A stretch of 64,000 bases of DNA from Chlamydiifrater volucris (GTDB taxonomy: Bacteria; Chlamydiota; Chlamydiia; Chlamydiales; Chlamydiaceae): contig NZ_LR777654.1 in assembly GCF_902806995.1 (NCBI RefSeq), positions 558,001 through 622,000 of the forward strand, written 5' to 3'. Position 1 is the stretch's first letter, and every line of letters starts with the position of its first letter. Positions 17,233 to 27,159 of the stretch are shown piece by piece. The notes beneath the pieces are model-generated. The model made no database searches. It was not told the DNA's origin and was given only the letters and a program-made list of their open reading frames with translations. Made by a program: the position numbers and the translations under genes.

Positions 17233-19215
17233 ATGAATACTTTCTTTTATGACCCTAAAAATCCTCCTCTAGGCTGCAAAAAGATTGGATATGAACATTT
17301 TTCCTTTTGTGTACCCTCTACAAGCGCTTCTCAAATACATTTGGTTTTAAGTGATCATCAAGGAACTATCCTGAAAGAAGTTCCCCTAAACCTCTTAAAC
17401 ACAGAAAAAAAACTTTGGCATGTAGAAGTCGATGCTATTCCAGAAAATTGCCTGTATGGATTTCGATTAACTACGAATAAAAATTCTGCGCATGAGGTTA
17501 TTTCGACATACGTTGCTGATCCATACTCAACAACATTGTCTACTCCAGAAATTTTCACAGAAACTCTCAAAAGGTATCATTATACCTTCTCTCATCTCCC
17601 TACAGAAGAATACTTTAATTGGGAAAACGACACTCCACCAGCAATCCCTAGCAATGAAACCATTATCTACGAAGTCCACGTGCGATCTTTTACTAACCAT
17701 GACTCATCAAGAACTTCATCTCCTGGAACGTTTTCTGGTTTTGCAGAAAAAATCCCTCACCTGATAGAACTTGGAGTAACAACAGTTGAGCTGCTTCCTA
17801 TTTTTGAATTTAATGAGCGTGACCACCCTTTTTACACTCTTTCTGACAATAGGTTGTGCAACTATTGGGGTTATGCTCCTGTTAACTTCTTTTGCCCTTC
17901 CAGAAGATATTCTAAATATTCTGAATCACCAAGTTACGCTTTTAAAGATTTTGTTAAAAAACTACATAAAGCAGGCTTAGAAGTCATTTTAGATGTCGTC
18001 TTCAACCATACTGGATCAGAAGCACTCACTCCCTTCTCCACCTTAGACAAGGTAGAATACTATATCACTGATCCTTTAGGACAACACACTAATTACTCTG
18101 GCTGTGGAAACACTTTTAACTCCAACTCAAACCTTTCTATTCATTTGATTATAAATAGCTTGAGATACTGGATAAATGAATTTCATGTCGATGGATTTAG
18201 ATTTGACCTAGCTTCTTGCTTATTACGATCCACCTCTGGAGAACTTGTAAAAAATTCACCTATACTCGACCGCATTTCTAAAGATCCCATCATATCCAAA
18301 GTAAAGTTAATAGCTGAACCATGGGATGCAGCAGGAGCCTATCACCTGGGTTTTTTCTCTTCTACCTTCGAAAGATGGAGTGAATGGAATGGAGAATACA
18401 GAGACTCTGTGAGAGCTTTCCTAAATGGAGACAAAAATGCCAAGGAAAGGTTTGCTACATCCTTTACGGGTTCTCCGAACATCTTTAAATCTCCTTATAA
18501 CTCCATAAATTTTGTAACCTGCCATGACGGATTTTCTTTGAGAGATCTTGTAACTTATAATGAGAAGCATAACGCAGACAACGGAGAAAATAATCAAGAT
18601 GGGTCTTCTGCAAATTACAGCCACAATTTCGGAATAGAGGGGCCAACAGATGACATTGAGATTCAAGTGATTAGAAACCGGCAAATAAAAAATTTTATGC
18701 TTACTTTAATGCTATCTCAGGGGATCCCTATGATACTATCTGGAGATGAATACGGTCACTCAGGCAATGGCAATAATAATCGCTGGTGCCATGACTCTAC
18801 TCTGAATTATTTCTTGTGGAGTGCACTGGAAAAATCTACGGAATTATTAGATTTCACGAAAAAAATCATATCTTTGAGAAAAGATCTTCGAGAACTTTTT
18901 ATGGAGGAAGTTCCAAAAAAATTTATATGGACAGAAGAAGATGGGCAACCAGCAAACTTTACTAACCCAGGCCTCTTTTTGGCTGTTACAATTCCCCTCC
19001 CCGACTACTGTGTAACCTTAGCCTTTAATAGTAGTAAGGAGAAAAAATTATTTAAAATACCGGAAGCGGAACATAAATTTCCAAGGCTTATAAAAATCCT
19101 AGATACCGAACATGGGTTTTTTGAAAACAGAGATACCACGCTGAAAACGAAAGAACAAACCCTCTCTCCTCACACTATAGCAGTTTACAAAAGCGTGAGA
19201 GAGAGCGGGATGTGA
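17233..19215 (+). CDS. glgX: Glycogen debranching enzyme GlgX (isoamylase type)
   Basis: GH13 debranching enzyme of about 660 residues that hydrolyses alpha-1,6 branches of glycogen (CT042). An N-terminal carbohydrate-binding beta domain precedes the catalytic barrel. The four GH13 regions are visible: VILDVVFNHT, VDGFRFDLAS (nucleophile Asp), IAEPWDAAGA (acid Glu) and NFVTCHDG (transition-state Asp). YNEKHNADNGENNQDG is typical of GlgX. The frame is open to 17197, but ATG 17233 (MNTFFYDP) gives the expected N-terminus. Chlamydia accumulates glycogen in the inclusion in several species. It diverges from slc1 and converges on the SpoIID gene seven bases away. Confidence 0.95.
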   Translation: MNTFFYDPKNPPLGCKKIGYEHFSFCVPSTSASQIHLVLSDHQGTILKEVPLNLLNTEKKLWHVEVDAIPENCLYGFRLTTNKNSAHEVISTYVADPYSTTLSTPEIFTETLKRYHYTFSHLPTEEYFNWENDTPPAIPSNETIIYEVHVRSFTNHDSSRTSSPGTFSGFAEKIPHLIELGVTTVELLPIFEFNERDHPFYTLSDNRLCNYWGYAPVNFFCPSRRYSKYSESPSYAFKDFVKKLHKAGLEVILDVVFNHTGSEALTPFSTLDKVEYYITDPLGQHTNYSGCGNTFNSNSNLSIHLIINSLRYWINEFHVDGFRFDLASCLLRSTSGELVKNSPILDRISKDPIISKVKLIAEPWDAAGAYHLGFFSSTFERWSEWNGEYRDSVRAFLNGDKNAKERFATSFTGSPNIFKSPYNSINFVTCHDGFSLRDLVTYNEKHNADNGENNQDGSSANYSHNFGIEGPTDDIEIQVIRNRQIKNFMLTLMLSQGIPMILSGDEYGHSGNGNNNRWCHDSTLNYFLWSALEKSTELLDFTKKIISLRKDLRELFMEEVPKKFIWTEEDGQPANFTNPGLFLAVTIPLPDYCVTLAFNSSKEKKLFKIPEAEHKFPRLIKILDTEHGFFENRDTTLKTKEQTLSPHTIAVYKSVRESGM

Positions 19216-19222
19216 TAAGAAA

Positions 19223-20059
19223 CTAAGAAACAGTAACCATCGCTAATGATTCGATATCCTCTCCGTCTCTCCAAGAATCGATAACAACAAAATCTGCCTG
19301 AGGATAAAACTTTTCTAAAATTTGCCTAGCATTAAGACCTTCGACAGCCAAATGCTCAACACCATTTTTTAGCAAAGCATCCGCGTCAACACTAAGTCCT
19401 TCCTCATTGTCTAGAACCAGCCGGCAGGTCCAATCTACAGCTTCCTCTACTCCAAAACTCCTGCGAGTTACGCCATATCCTCCATACCCTTCCCTAGAAG
19501 CCATAAGGTGCCAAAAGCAGTTTTCTCCAATGCTTAATAATTTTTCATACAAAGCCGTTCGCTCCAAAATAACGCAAGCCGAAAGAGCTTCTTTATCTAA
19601 GGGCGAAAGGTATTTTACAGAGAGCACGGACTTTAAATAATCCTCTACAGTTAACTCATTCGTTACCACTATACACCCTCTACCAGTCTTATGAATATAC
19701 ACTGATCCCTTGTACTGTATGCCATTAACGAATAACGATGCCCCTTCATCCAGGGGCTCTACTTTCAAACAGGAGACCCCAGGATACTCTTCTCCCCAAC
19801 GAACACCCTCGTATAATGCGTGCACGGCACTTCGTTTACCCTGAAAGCTCGTTTGCAGAATCCTTCCATTACCAAAAACTCTATGAGCTCCCTTAGCTTC
19901 CACTAAGGCCGTCGTACTTTCTTCTACGACCAGCACTCGAACTTTAGGCTCTTGATCAATACCTTGTTTAACAAATTGATCAGAGGCTGTAATTTCTGCT
20001 CGCAGCACCTGAGACGAAAACAACAAAAGACTGATCACCAGGTGTTTTAAAGTTCTCAC
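19223..20059 (-). CDS. SpoIID-family septal peptidoglycan glycan hydrolase
   Basis: A 278-residue exported protein (CT041) with an N-terminal signal peptide ([21 protein letters not shown]). It also carries the SpoIID/LytB domain: [21 protein letters not shown] and the [14 protein letters not shown] helix, then [11 protein letters not shown] chlamydial SpoIID homologue has been shown to cleave glycan strands at the division septum, so the likely role is remodelling the transient peptidoglycan ring. The GTG start shares its G with the ruvB stop codon (TAGTG), so it is translationally coupled to ruvB. It converges on glgX. Confidence 0.8.
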   Translation of the reverse strand: MRTLKHLVISLLLFSSQVLRAEITASDQFVKQGIDQEPKVRVLVVEESTTALVEAKGAHRVFGNGRILQTSFQGKRSAVHALYEGVRWGEEYPGVSCLKVEPLDEGASLFVNGIQYKGSVYIHKTGRGCIVVTNELTVEDYLKSVLSVKYLSPLDKEALSACVILERTALYEKLLSIGENCFWHLMASREGYGGYGVTRRSFGVEEAVDWTCRLVLDNEEGLSVDADALLKNGVEHLAVEGLNARQILEKFYPQADFVVIDSWRDGEDIESLAMVTVS

Positions 20060-21063
20060 TATCCCTCTCCCCTAATTTTCTTTCTTCTCTTCTTCAGATG
20101 GCGGTAAGCTACGTCAGTAACACAACGACCTCTGGAGGTTTTTTTTATCAACCCCTTCAAAATCAGAAAGGGCTCATGGACCTCCTCCACCGTACGAACA
20201 TCTTCCCCGACAGCAATAGCCAAAGTTTTAATCCCTACGGGACCACCTTGATAAAAATCAATCATGGTGGTAAGAAGCTTAACATCTATCTCATTTAAAC
20301 CCCAGTCATCTATCAATAACATAGCTAATGCTTTTTCGGCTACGCTACGATTAATAACGTTACCGTTCCGCATTTGCGCATAGTCACGAACCCAGCGCAA
20401 TAAATTATTTGCCAATCTTGGCGTTCCTCTGGATCTAGAGGCGATTTCTAACAACGCATCTTCGTTAGCTTTAACATCCAAAAGCCCTGAAGAGCGATTC
20501 AAGATTTGGAACAAATACTCCGTGGAATAGTAATCAAGCTTCCCCATGAAAGCAAACCGGGTACGAAGAGCTTCGCTAATCATTCCCAACTTTGTGGTTG
20601 CTCCCACAAGAGTGAATGGAGCTATATCTACCCTAACCGATCTAGCCCCTGGCCCCGAATCAATAGTGACATCGATCTTAAAATCTTCCATGGCTGAATA
20701 CAAAAACTCTTCAGCCACAGAACTCATCCGATGTATTTCATCAATGAAGAATACATCACCTAGCTGAAGATTTGTCAAAAACCCCAGAAGATCTGAAGGT
20801 TTGGACAACTGAGGACCAGACGCCGTGATAAGCCCACCGTCAAGAGTTTCTGCTATGATATGTGCCAAAGAGGTTTTACCCAGCCCTGGCGGACCAAAAA
20901 ATAAACAATGACCGGGAGGCTCTTTCCTTTGGATCGCTGCGTGCAAAAAGACATCCAACCGCTCTTTAAGCCTGGGTTGACCATAAAACTCCTTAAGCCC
21001 CTTAGGCCTTAGAGAAAACTCAAACTTTTTATCTCCACAAAAAACAGCTGTTCGCTCATCCAT
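20059..21063 (-). CDS. ruvB: Holliday junction branch migration ATPase RuvB
   Basis: AAA+ motor that drives RuvA-dependent branch migration (334 residues, CT040). Visible are [12 protein letters not shown] at the N-terminus, Walker [15 protein letters not shown], Walker [11 protein letters not shown], sensor-1 [18 protein letters not shown] with the Arg finger, and the winged-helix C-terminus ending with [16 protein letters not shown]. ruvA and ruvC are not in the window. It is followed without gap by the SpoIID gene. Confidence 0.97.
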   Translation of the reverse strand: MDERTAVFCGDKKFEFSLRPKGLKEFYGQPRLKERLDVFLHAAIQRKEPPGHCLFFGPPGLGKTSLAHIIAETLDGGLITASGPQLSKPSDLLGFLTNLQLGDVFFIDEIHRMSSVAEEFLYSAMEDFKIDVTIDSGPGARSVRVDIAPFTLVGATTKLGMISEALRTRFAFMGKLDYYSTEYLFQILNRSSGLLDVKANEDALLEIASRSRGTPRLANNLLRWVRDYAQMRNGNVINRSVAEKALAMLLIDDWGLNEIDVKLLTTMIDFYQGGPVGIKTLAIAVGEDVRTVEEVHEPFLILKGLIKKTSRGRCVTDVAYRHLKKRRKKIRGEG

Positions 21064-21469
21064 ACAAAACTAACCAATGGCAGTCTGATAAAGCTTTTTG
21101 ATAAATACCTTTCACCTTCTTAGCAACAAAGAAAGCTTTTGTTTCGAACTTTTCTGTCTCTTATACAACAACCAGCAGCGAGGAGAAGTATTCCCTTTTA
21201 TCAGAAGAACCTAAAAAAATCTCCAAAAGATCTTAGGGGTAAGCAGAAAAAATTCACCAGAAGTTTTACTCTAAATAAGTTTCACAAGCAAGATTATCCT
21301 AACTTCTCTTTCGTCAAAACATGGAAAACGAGAACAATCTTCAGAATTTTTAGCTTTTCCTATGGAATTATGTAGAGAATATGTAAGATTGCTTGAAGAC
21401 GCACGGGTGGGCCTTTTTGGTTTTGTCTCGGTCGACTCTGCCAAAACGAAATATTGAGGACGTAGAACT
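21064..21469. other. 406-bp intergenic region between ruvB and dcd
   Basis: This divergent region must hold promoters of ruvB and dcd. A plus-strand frame (21139-21375, 78 codons, Lys/Arg/Phe-rich) lacks a Shine-Dalgarno sequence and any recognisable domain. I see no tRNA, stable hairpin with T-tract or long repeat. The dcd leader contains CACGGGTGGGCCTTTTTGG but no clear structure. Confidence 0.5.
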
Positions 21470-22042
21470 ATGAGTATTAAAGAGGATGAGTGGATTCGCC
21501 GAATGGCTCTTGAACACGGCATGATAGAGCCTTTCTCTGACGGTCTAGTGAATGTGGATACTCGGACTGGAGAGAAGCTTATTAGTTACGGACTTTCTAG
21601 TTATGGCTATGACTTACGCATTTCCAGAGAATTTAAAGTTTTCACTAATGTATATAACTCCGTTGTTGATCCTAAACAGTTTTCGGAAAATACCTTTATC
21701 TCTATTGTTGACGATGTGTGTGTCATTCCTCCTAATTCCTTCGCTTTAGCCAGAAGTGTGGAGTATTTTCGTATTCCTAGGAGTGTATTGACCATGTGCA
21801 TAGGCAAATCTACCTACGCTCGCTGTGGGCTTATTGTAAACGTTACTCCTTTTGAGCCCGAATGGGAAGGATACGTAACTATTGAAATTTCTAACACAAC
21901 TCCCCTCCCAGCAAAAATTTACGCCAACGAAGGCATAGCTCAAGTACTGTTTTTTGAGGCTGACAACGAATGTTCCGTTTCCTATGCTGAAAGGAACGGA
22001 AAGTACCAGAAACAACAGGGTATTACCATTCCTTTCGTCTAA
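21470..22042 (+). CDS. dcd: dCTP deaminase
   Basis: Trimeric dUTPase-fold enzyme of 190 residues converting dCTP to dUTP (CT039). The motif [20 protein letters not shown] carries the conserved Ser and Arg, and [10 protein letters not shown] carries the catalytic Glu. [10 protein letters not shown] near the N-terminus and QGITIPFV at the C-terminus are typical. GAGGA lies about ten bases before ATG 21470. The next gene starts at the base after the stop. Confidence 0.96.
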   Translation: MSIKEDEWIRRMALEHGMIEPFSDGLVNVDTRTGEKLISYGLSSYGYDLRISREFKVFTNVYNSVVDPKQFSENTFISIVDDVCVIPPNSFALARSVEYFRIPRSVLTMCIGKSTYARCGLIVNVTPFEPEWEGYVTIEISNTTPLPAKIYANEGIAQVLFFEADNECSVSYAERNGKYQKQQGITIPFV

Positions 22043-22369
22043 ATGAAAAACTTTTCTCTAATGAAGGCTCTTTTTGAAGAATGTATCATCAATTCTTGGT
22101 GGGTCGTTCTTCTTTTCCTTGTAGGAATGTTTATTTACGACAGAGCTATCCGAAAGCTATCTGAAGAAGAGACTCGGTTGAGAAATCGTTTGTGCTCCCT
22201 CGAAAAGAAAATCTCCCATGCCCAAGAATTGAGAAGCGATCTCATTTTGCGCATAGAAAACCGCTCTCGGCCCGAGGCCGTTGAAATGATATTGATGGAA
22301 AGGCTCGGATTAATTCCTAAGGGTTATATAAAAGTTTGTCCCCGACCTTCTGCTACAGGTCAAGAGTAA
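22043..22369 (+). CDS. FtsB/DivIC-like single-pass coiled-coil protein (CT038-like)
   Basis: Small protein of 108 residues, annotated as hypothetical in Chlamydia (CT038). A short cytoplasmic N-terminus is followed by one membrane span (about residues 18-33, WWVVLLFLVGMFIY). A heptad-rich coiled coil comes next (KLSEEETRLRNRLCSLEKKI), then the segment RPEAVEMILMERLGLIPKGY. That last segment matches the layout of FtsB/DivIC proteins, in which the coiled coil is followed by 'E..AR..L.(M/L)..p.E'. The gene begins directly after the dcd stop. Topology is clear; the FtsB role is inferred. Confidence 0.65.
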   Translation: MKNFSLMKALFEECIINSWWVVLLFLVGMFIYDRAIRKLSEEETRLRNRLCSLEKKISHAQELRSDLILRIENRSRPEAVEMILMERLGLIPKGYIKVCPRPSATGQE

Positions 22370-22375
22370 AAGACT

Positions 22376-23611
22376 ATGATGCATTTTCTTCTTGTCGGTT
22401 TATTAGTAGGGTTTACCCTATGTTCCAGCTTCTTTTCCTTGTCTCAAATAGCTTTATTTTCCCTACCTTCGTCACTAATATCGCACTACAAACGCTCTCA
22501 CAACAAACCACTAAGGGCCATAGCCTCCTTGCTTTCACACCCGCATCATCTTCTAATAACCCTTATTTTTTGCGATATTTTTGTGAATATTGCTATTCAA
22601 AACTGTACGGCGATCATTTTTAGAAATTATGAAAGCAGAATAATTAATGTTGGGGTTCCTCTAGTAATCACTCTAATCATAGGGGAAATTCTACCAAAAG
22701 CTATAGCTCTTCCTTATAACGTTTCCATATCCAAAGCCATCACACCTGTTATTAATTTCATCCGCATTCTTCTCCATCCTATCCTAAATTGGATGATTAT
22801 CGGAGTTAACCAATTAGTACAGCTCCTAGTATCATCCAAACAATCCGACACTGTTAATCCCAAAGAGCTTAAGGAAGTATTACAAAGCTGCAAAGATTTC
22901 GGGCTTGTAAGCCAGGAAGAAGGTCGCTTGATTCACGGCTACTTATCACTTAATGACTGCAGTGTCAAAGAACGAATGAAGCCTCGACATGAAATTCTTT
23001 TCTACGACATTAACAAGCCCATAGCAGAACTTTACTCCTTGTTTGCCGAGAAAAGATGTTCTTTAGTTCCTATTTGTAACGATAATATCCAAAATATTCT
23101 GGGTATTTGTAGTGCTAAAAGTTTAGCCCTTAAAGAAGATCCTATTTCAACAATAAGAGAAGTGTTACAACTTACCAAAAAACCCTACTACATTCCCGAA
23201 ACAATATCAGCCAAAACAGCACTCTTTCATCTAGTTTCACATGATGAAACCATGGGAATTATCATTGACGAATATGGCTCAATAGAAGGTCTTATTACCA
23301 GGGAGGATTTATTCGAAGTTGTAACAGGCGAAATCATTGATCAAAGAGATGAAAAAATTTTATACACTCAATCAGGGAAAGATGTGCTTATTGCTGCTGG
23401 CAACCTGGAACTTGTAGACTTTAATGAAATTTTTAACATCAATCTCCCAACAACAAGTAACGTAGCTACTATCGGTGGTTGGCTAACAGAACAAATAGGC
23501 ACAATTCCAACCACAGGTACAAAAATTGTTTGGGAAAATCTTTCTTTTCAAATCCTTGATTCAGCCCCTAACCGTGTTAGAAGAGTCTACATAAGGAAGT
23601 TGCATGACTAA
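22376..23611 (+). CDS. HlyC/CorC-family CBS-domain membrane transporter (CT257-like)
   Basis: Membrane protein of 411 residues with the CNNM/DUF21 domain (hydrophobic residues about 1-150, containing LIIGEILPKAIALPY). A CBS-domain pair follows at about 195-325 (MKPRHEILFYDINKPIAEL and MGIIIDEYGSIEGLITREDL), then a C-terminal CorC_HlyC transporter-associated domain. Members are linked to Mg2+/Co2+ handling; the haemolysin name is historical. ATG 22376 follows the FtsB-like gene by six bases. It overlaps the next paralogue by eight bases. Confidence 0.85.
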   Translation: MMHFLLVGLLVGFTLCSSFFSLSQIALFSLPSSLISHYKRSHNKPLRAIASLLSHPHHLLITLIFCDIFVNIAIQNCTAIIFRNYESRIINVGVPLVITLIIGEILPKAIALPYNVSISKAITPVINFIRILLHPILNWMIIGVNQLVQLLVSSKQSDTVNPKELKEVLQSCKDFGLVSQEEGRLIHGYLSLNDCSVKERMKPRHEILFYDINKPIAELYSLFAEKRCSLVPICNDNIQNILGICSAKSLALKEDPISTIREVLQLTKKPYYIPETISAKTALFHLVSHDETMGIIIDEYGSIEGLITREDLFEVVTGEIIDQRDEKILYTQSGKDVLIAAGNLELVDFNEIFNINLPTTSNVATIGGWLTEQIGTIPTTGTKIVWENLSFQILDSAPNRVRRVYIRKLHD

Positions 23612-24818
23612 TTCCCCCTATTTTTGGTTAACCTTGAATATAGGATGTATCCTAGTTCAAGGGTTTTACTCTATGATGGAAATGGCTTGTGTATCCTTTA
23701 ACAAGGTGCGTCTGCACTACTATTTAACGAAAAACCATAAAAAAGCTAATTACATTAATTTCCTCATTCGGCGTCCGTATAGGTTATTTGGTACAGTCAT
23801 GCTTGGAGCTAATATAGCCTTGCAGCTAGGTTCTGAAGCTTCTAGGGAATGCTATGCTGGATTTGGTATTTCGCCCGATTATGCCCCTTTGACTCAGGTG
23901 TGCATCGTTGTTATTTTTGCCGAACTTCTCCCTTTGACTATTTCTCGGAAATTACCAGAAAAGATAGCCTTGTGGGGAGCTCCTATCTTATACTATTCTC
24001 ACTACTTATTTTATCCTTTCATTCGATTCATAGGAGTACTAACGGAAATTATCTACTACTTTTTAGGAATAAAAAAAGACAAATTAAATAGCACTTTAAG
24101 CAGAGATGAACTACAAAAAGTTTTAGAAACACATCATAAGGAACACGAATTTAATGTAATAGCCACAAATATCTTTTCTCTAAGCACTACAAATGCTGGA
24201 GAAGTAATGATTCCTCTTTCCCAACATCCTATGCTCCCTGCCACTTCCTGCGTAAGTGATTTTGTACGCACTTTGCGTAATCACGCCATAGATTTTGTCC
24301 CTGTATACCATGGAGAGAAAAGTAATATTATAGGTATAGCTTTCCCTAAAGATTTTATTAATAGTCCTACCTCTCAGCTCCTCAGGGAGCATTTACATTC
24401 TCCCTGGTTTATCACTGAGAAAACCAAGCTTATTCGTATCCTAAAAGAATTTAGAGCTAACAAAAGAAAAGTGGCCTTAGTCTTAGGAGCTTCTGGGGAG
24501 CCTCAAGGATTATTGAGTTTAAATTCCATTTTCCAGACGATCTTTAACACCTCGGATATAGCCAGAAGGAAGCCCGAAGCATCCAGAGTTATAGAGCGTA
24601 CCATACCCGGAAATACTAAACTAGAGGATCTAAAAGAGGAGCTGGGTCTTCCATTAACACGTTACGGATGCGAAACCATAGCCCAATTAGTCATGCAATC
24701 ACTAGACGCTCCAGCAGAAGAAGGGGCCTCTGTTATCATTGATAACCTCTTGCTAGAAGTTAAAGAAACAACGTTGTCCGGCATTAAAAGCATTGCCATC
24801 AAAAATTTGTTCTCATAA
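23604..24818 (+). CDS. HlyC/CorC-family CBS-domain membrane transporter, second copy (CT256-like)
   Basis: Paralogue of the preceding gene (404 residues) with the same layout: a DUF21 membrane part at residues 1-150 (VVIFAELLPLTISRKLPEK in place of the more usual GEILPK), a divergent CBS pair and a C-terminal CorC_HlyC domain (LEDLKEELGLPL, then SVIIDNLLLEV). It is less conserved than its neighbour in the CBS region. The ATG overlaps the end of the upstream copy, so the two are co-translated and may act as a heteromer. It converges on the cysteine desulfurase gene with four bases between stops. Confidence 0.82.
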   Translation: MTNSPYFWLTLNIGCILVQGFYSMMEMACVSFNKVRLHYYLTKNHKKANYINFLIRRPYRLFGTVMLGANIALQLGSEASRECYAGFGISPDYAPLTQVCIVVIFAELLPLTISRKLPEKIALWGAPILYYSHYLFYPFIRFIGVLTEIIYYFLGIKKDKLNSTLSRDELQKVLETHHKEHEFNVIATNIFSLSTTNAGEVMIPLSQHPMLPATSCVSDFVRTLRNHAIDFVPVYHGEKSNIIGIAFPKDFINSPTSQLLREHLHSPWFITEKTKLIRILKEFRANKRKVALVLGASGEPQGLLSLNSIFQTIFNTSDIARRKPEASRVIERTIPGNTKLEDLKEELGLPLTRYGCETIAQLVMQSLDAPAEEGASVIIDNLLLEVKETTLSGIKSIAIKNLFS

Positions 24819-24822
24819 CCAC

Positions 24823-25959
24823 TTAGAAGCCACCGTTACACAGTTGGTCACGCATTTTTGTTGCTATTGACGTGATTAATAACGAAGCCTCCTTAACTTC
24901 TTGTAGGGTATTAAAACGCCCGAAAGAAAAGCGTAAAGAAGATGCTGCTATTTCCTGATCTATACCCATAGCAAATAGAGACTTAAAGGCCGTAACAGCC
25001 CCTGAAGAACAGGCTGTACCATAGCTGGCTTCTATTCCATGCAAATCCAAGGCAGCTCTCAGTATCTCCCCTTCTAAAGGAGGAAAAGCGATTGTAGATA
25101 TATTGGGCAATCTGGAAATGTTCGAACAATGAACTATCGATCCCGGATAATTTTCTAGTATCTTATGTTCAAAAGCATCCCGTAATTGTTGTAAATGCAA
25201 AGACACATCAGCAATATTTTCTACGAGATATCTAGCTATAAAATCCAAGGAAGCTATTCCCAAGATATTTTCTGTTCCAGATCGAATATTCCCTTGCTGA
25301 CCACCTCCAAGAAGCAGAGGGTTTAACCTCATTTTAGGATTCACAGCTAGAACCCCTATTCCTGACAAAGCGTGCATTTTATGCCCACTAAAACATAGAG
25401 CAGTCACTCCATTAGGAACACTTATTTTTTCCTTACCCACGATCGCTGTGGCATCAACGATAAGCATCAACTTTTTAGCAAAAGCAATTTCTGCTATTGA
25501 TGAAATATCCGTTTTTGCTCCTGTTTCCGAATTAGCCCATCCTAATACGATCGCTACAGTGTCATCGCTTATGGCCCCTTCAATCTTTGAGGGAGTGATC
25601 ACACATTCCTCTTTCCCGGGATCAAGATAAGAAACCCGTCTTGAAGGAAGTTTTTTGAGTGGTTCTATAACTGCTGGATGTTCCAGAGAGGATGTTATAA
25701 TATGACCTGCCGGTACGGAGTTTAGGATTAGATTTAAAGACTCCGTAGCCCCAGAAGTAAAGATTATTCTAGAAGGAAACTGCAATAATGTCTGCACACT
25801 ACTCTCGGCCTTACGAACCAAAGATGCAGCCTTCCTTCCCGAAGAATGCATGGCAGAAGGGTTAGACAAGAAATCCTTCCGAAAAAACAGCTCCTCCAAA
25901 TAAGGAAGAAGCTCGGGATCAGGTGGAGTCGTTGAGCTATTATCCAGATATGTAGGCAA
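24823..25959 (-). CDS. Cysteine desulfurase (NifS/IscS family)
   Basis: PLP-dependent enzyme of 378 residues that takes sulfur from cysteine for Fe-S clusters or thiolation (CT258). Visible are YLDNSSTTPPDPE near the N-terminus, TSGATESLNL, the PLP lysine in CFSGHKMHALSGIGVL, GGGQQGNIRSGTEN and the sulfur-carrying cysteine in YGTACSSGAV. The only start is TTG 25959; AAGGA eight or nine bases upstream supports it. The PP2C gene is just upstream on the same strand. Whether it is NifS or IscS type cannot be settled here. Confidence 0.93.
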   Translation of the reverse strand: MPTYLDNSSTTPPDPELLPYLEELFFRKDFLSNPSAMHSSGRKAASLVRKAESSVQTLLQFPSRIIFTSGATESLNLILNSVPAGHIITSSLEHPAVIEPLKKLPSRRVSYLDPGKEECVITPSKIEGAISDDTVAIVLGWANSETGAKTDISSIAEIAFAKKLMLIVDATAIVGKEKISVPNGVTALCFSGHKMHALSGIGVLAVNPKMRLNPLLLGGGQQGNIRSGTENILGIASLDFIARYLVENIADVSLHLQQLRDAFEHKILENYPGSIVHCSNISRLPNISTIAFPPLEGEILRAALDLHGIEASYGTACSSGAVTAFKSLFAMGIDQEIAASSLRFSFGRFNTLQEVKEASLLITSIATKMRDQLCNGGF

Positions 25960-25986
25960 AAGAGGTCCTTACAAGTTTATGGCTAT

Positions 25987-26724
25987 TTAAACCACTTGAA
26001 CGAGAACTACAGTAACGTTATCAACTCCGCCATGACTGTTTGCCAAGGAGATCATCATATTCCCTGATTCTTCTAACTCATCGTGGGAAGACAACACTTC
26101 GCATAGCTCCTTATCCGATACCATGTTAGTCAACCCGTCAGAACAAAGAAAAAATATATCCTCAGGTTCGTACTCTATTTCACGGATATCGGGTGTCAAA
26201 TTAGGTTTTGTTCCTAGCACATTTGTCAAAATATGACGGTAAGGATACACCTTTTCTGATTCTTTAGAAAGACCATAACGAGAGCACAGACGATTTGCTA
26301 AAGAGTGATCCTCTGTAAGCTGAGACAAAATCCCCTGTCGAAATCGGTATATTCTACTGTCTCCAACATGGAGAATATATGCTCGATCTTCTTTAAAAAA
26401 CAAAGAACTCAACGTTGTTCCCATTCCCTTTAGTGCACCATCCAAGCAAGAATACTTGTATACCCAGTCATTGACTCTACTAAGAATATCTAACAAGTGA
26501 TCCTTGGTATACGACCTACGATCTATACCAATCTTTCTGTTTTGCTCCTCAAATAAACTCATTAGCTGCGAAACAGCTTCCTTGGACGCCACCTCTCCTC
26601 CTGAGCACCCGCCGATACCGTCCGCTACAGCAAACAATCCCATCTCCGGATCTGCTTGCCAAAAATCCTCATTTTTTACTCTAGATCGGCCTATATCGCT
26701 AGCCCCGAAGCATCTAAAAGCCAT
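25987..26724 (-). CDS. PP2C-family Ser/Thr protein phosphatase (CppA-like)
   Basis: Metal-dependent protein phosphatase of 245 residues, corresponding to CT259 (CTL0511 in strain L2). That enzyme is a broad-specificity PP2C that opposes the chlamydial Pkn kinases. Motifs are RSRVKNEDFW, the metal-binding VADGIGGCSGGEVAS, LHVGDSRIYRF, LTEDHSL, FFLCSDGLTNMV and the C-terminal GGVDNVTVVLV. The GAGG ribosome-binding site is separated from the ATG by a tract of seven G (26726-26732), giving a spacing of ten. The cysteine desulfurase gene follows 27 bases downstream. Confidence 0.93.
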   Translation of the reverse strand: MAFRCFGASDIGRSRVKNEDFWQADPEMGLFAVADGIGGCSGGEVASKEAVSQLMSLFEEQNRKIGIDRRSYTKDHLLDILSRVNDWVYKYSCLDGALKGMGTTLSSLFFKEDRAYILHVGDSRIYRFRQGILSQLTEDHSLANRLCSRYGLSKESEKVYPYRHILTNVLGTKPNLTPDIREIEYEPEDIFFLCSDGLTNMVSDKELCEVLSSHDELEESGNMMISLANSHGGVDNVTVVLVQVV

Positions 26725-26970
26725 ACCCCCCCTACCTCAGATATAAAGGTTTTGTACTATGAATCAAAAACCCATAAATAGAAATCACCGTCAAAGAAAA
26801 AAAATCGGGTTTCAAAGATATATTTTTTAAGACGCTTCCCGTATAACAAAAAATTTCTATTCTATTAAAGAAAAGATTGTAACAGATCCTAGAAGATAAA
26901 AATCTTGATAGCTAAAATCCACTCCGTGTTATTAAGAAAGTGATCTTCAAATCGCGAAAATGAGGGAAAA

Positions 26971-27120
26971 ATGCGCATACGTTTGTTTATAGCCTTTATA
27001 TCACCGATACTTCTTATGCCCGGATGCACTCTTATCCCCAAAGAATGCTATAGTAACAAAGCCCCCATCATTACAAAACATGTTGTAAACGTATTGCAAA
27101 AAAGCCCTTTAGAAAATTAA
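26971..27120 (+). CDS. Small putative lipoprotein (49 residues)
   Basis: Short gene not previously named as far as I know. The N-terminus MRIRLFIAFISPILL has a basic n-region and hydrophobic core, and the lipobox LMPGC ends at Cys19. A short tail follows with one more Cys and no recognisable domain. GAGGG lies six bases before the ATG. It is 39 bases upstream of the larger lipoprotein gene on the same strand, so they probably form one transcript. A signal plus lipobox and a good ribosome-binding site make it credible despite its size. Confidence 0.65.
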   Translation: MRIRLFIAFISPILLMPGCTLIPKECYSNKAPIITKHVVNVLQKSPLEN

Positions 27121-27159
27121 ACTCGCGAATTATTCACAATACCAGAAGGTTTTTCAATT

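Noticed and set aside
21139-21375. 78-codon plus-strand frame between ruvB and dcd
   Set aside because: Basic and aromatic content without domain, no Shine-Dalgarno sequence, in a divergent promoter region. Not enough to call a gene.
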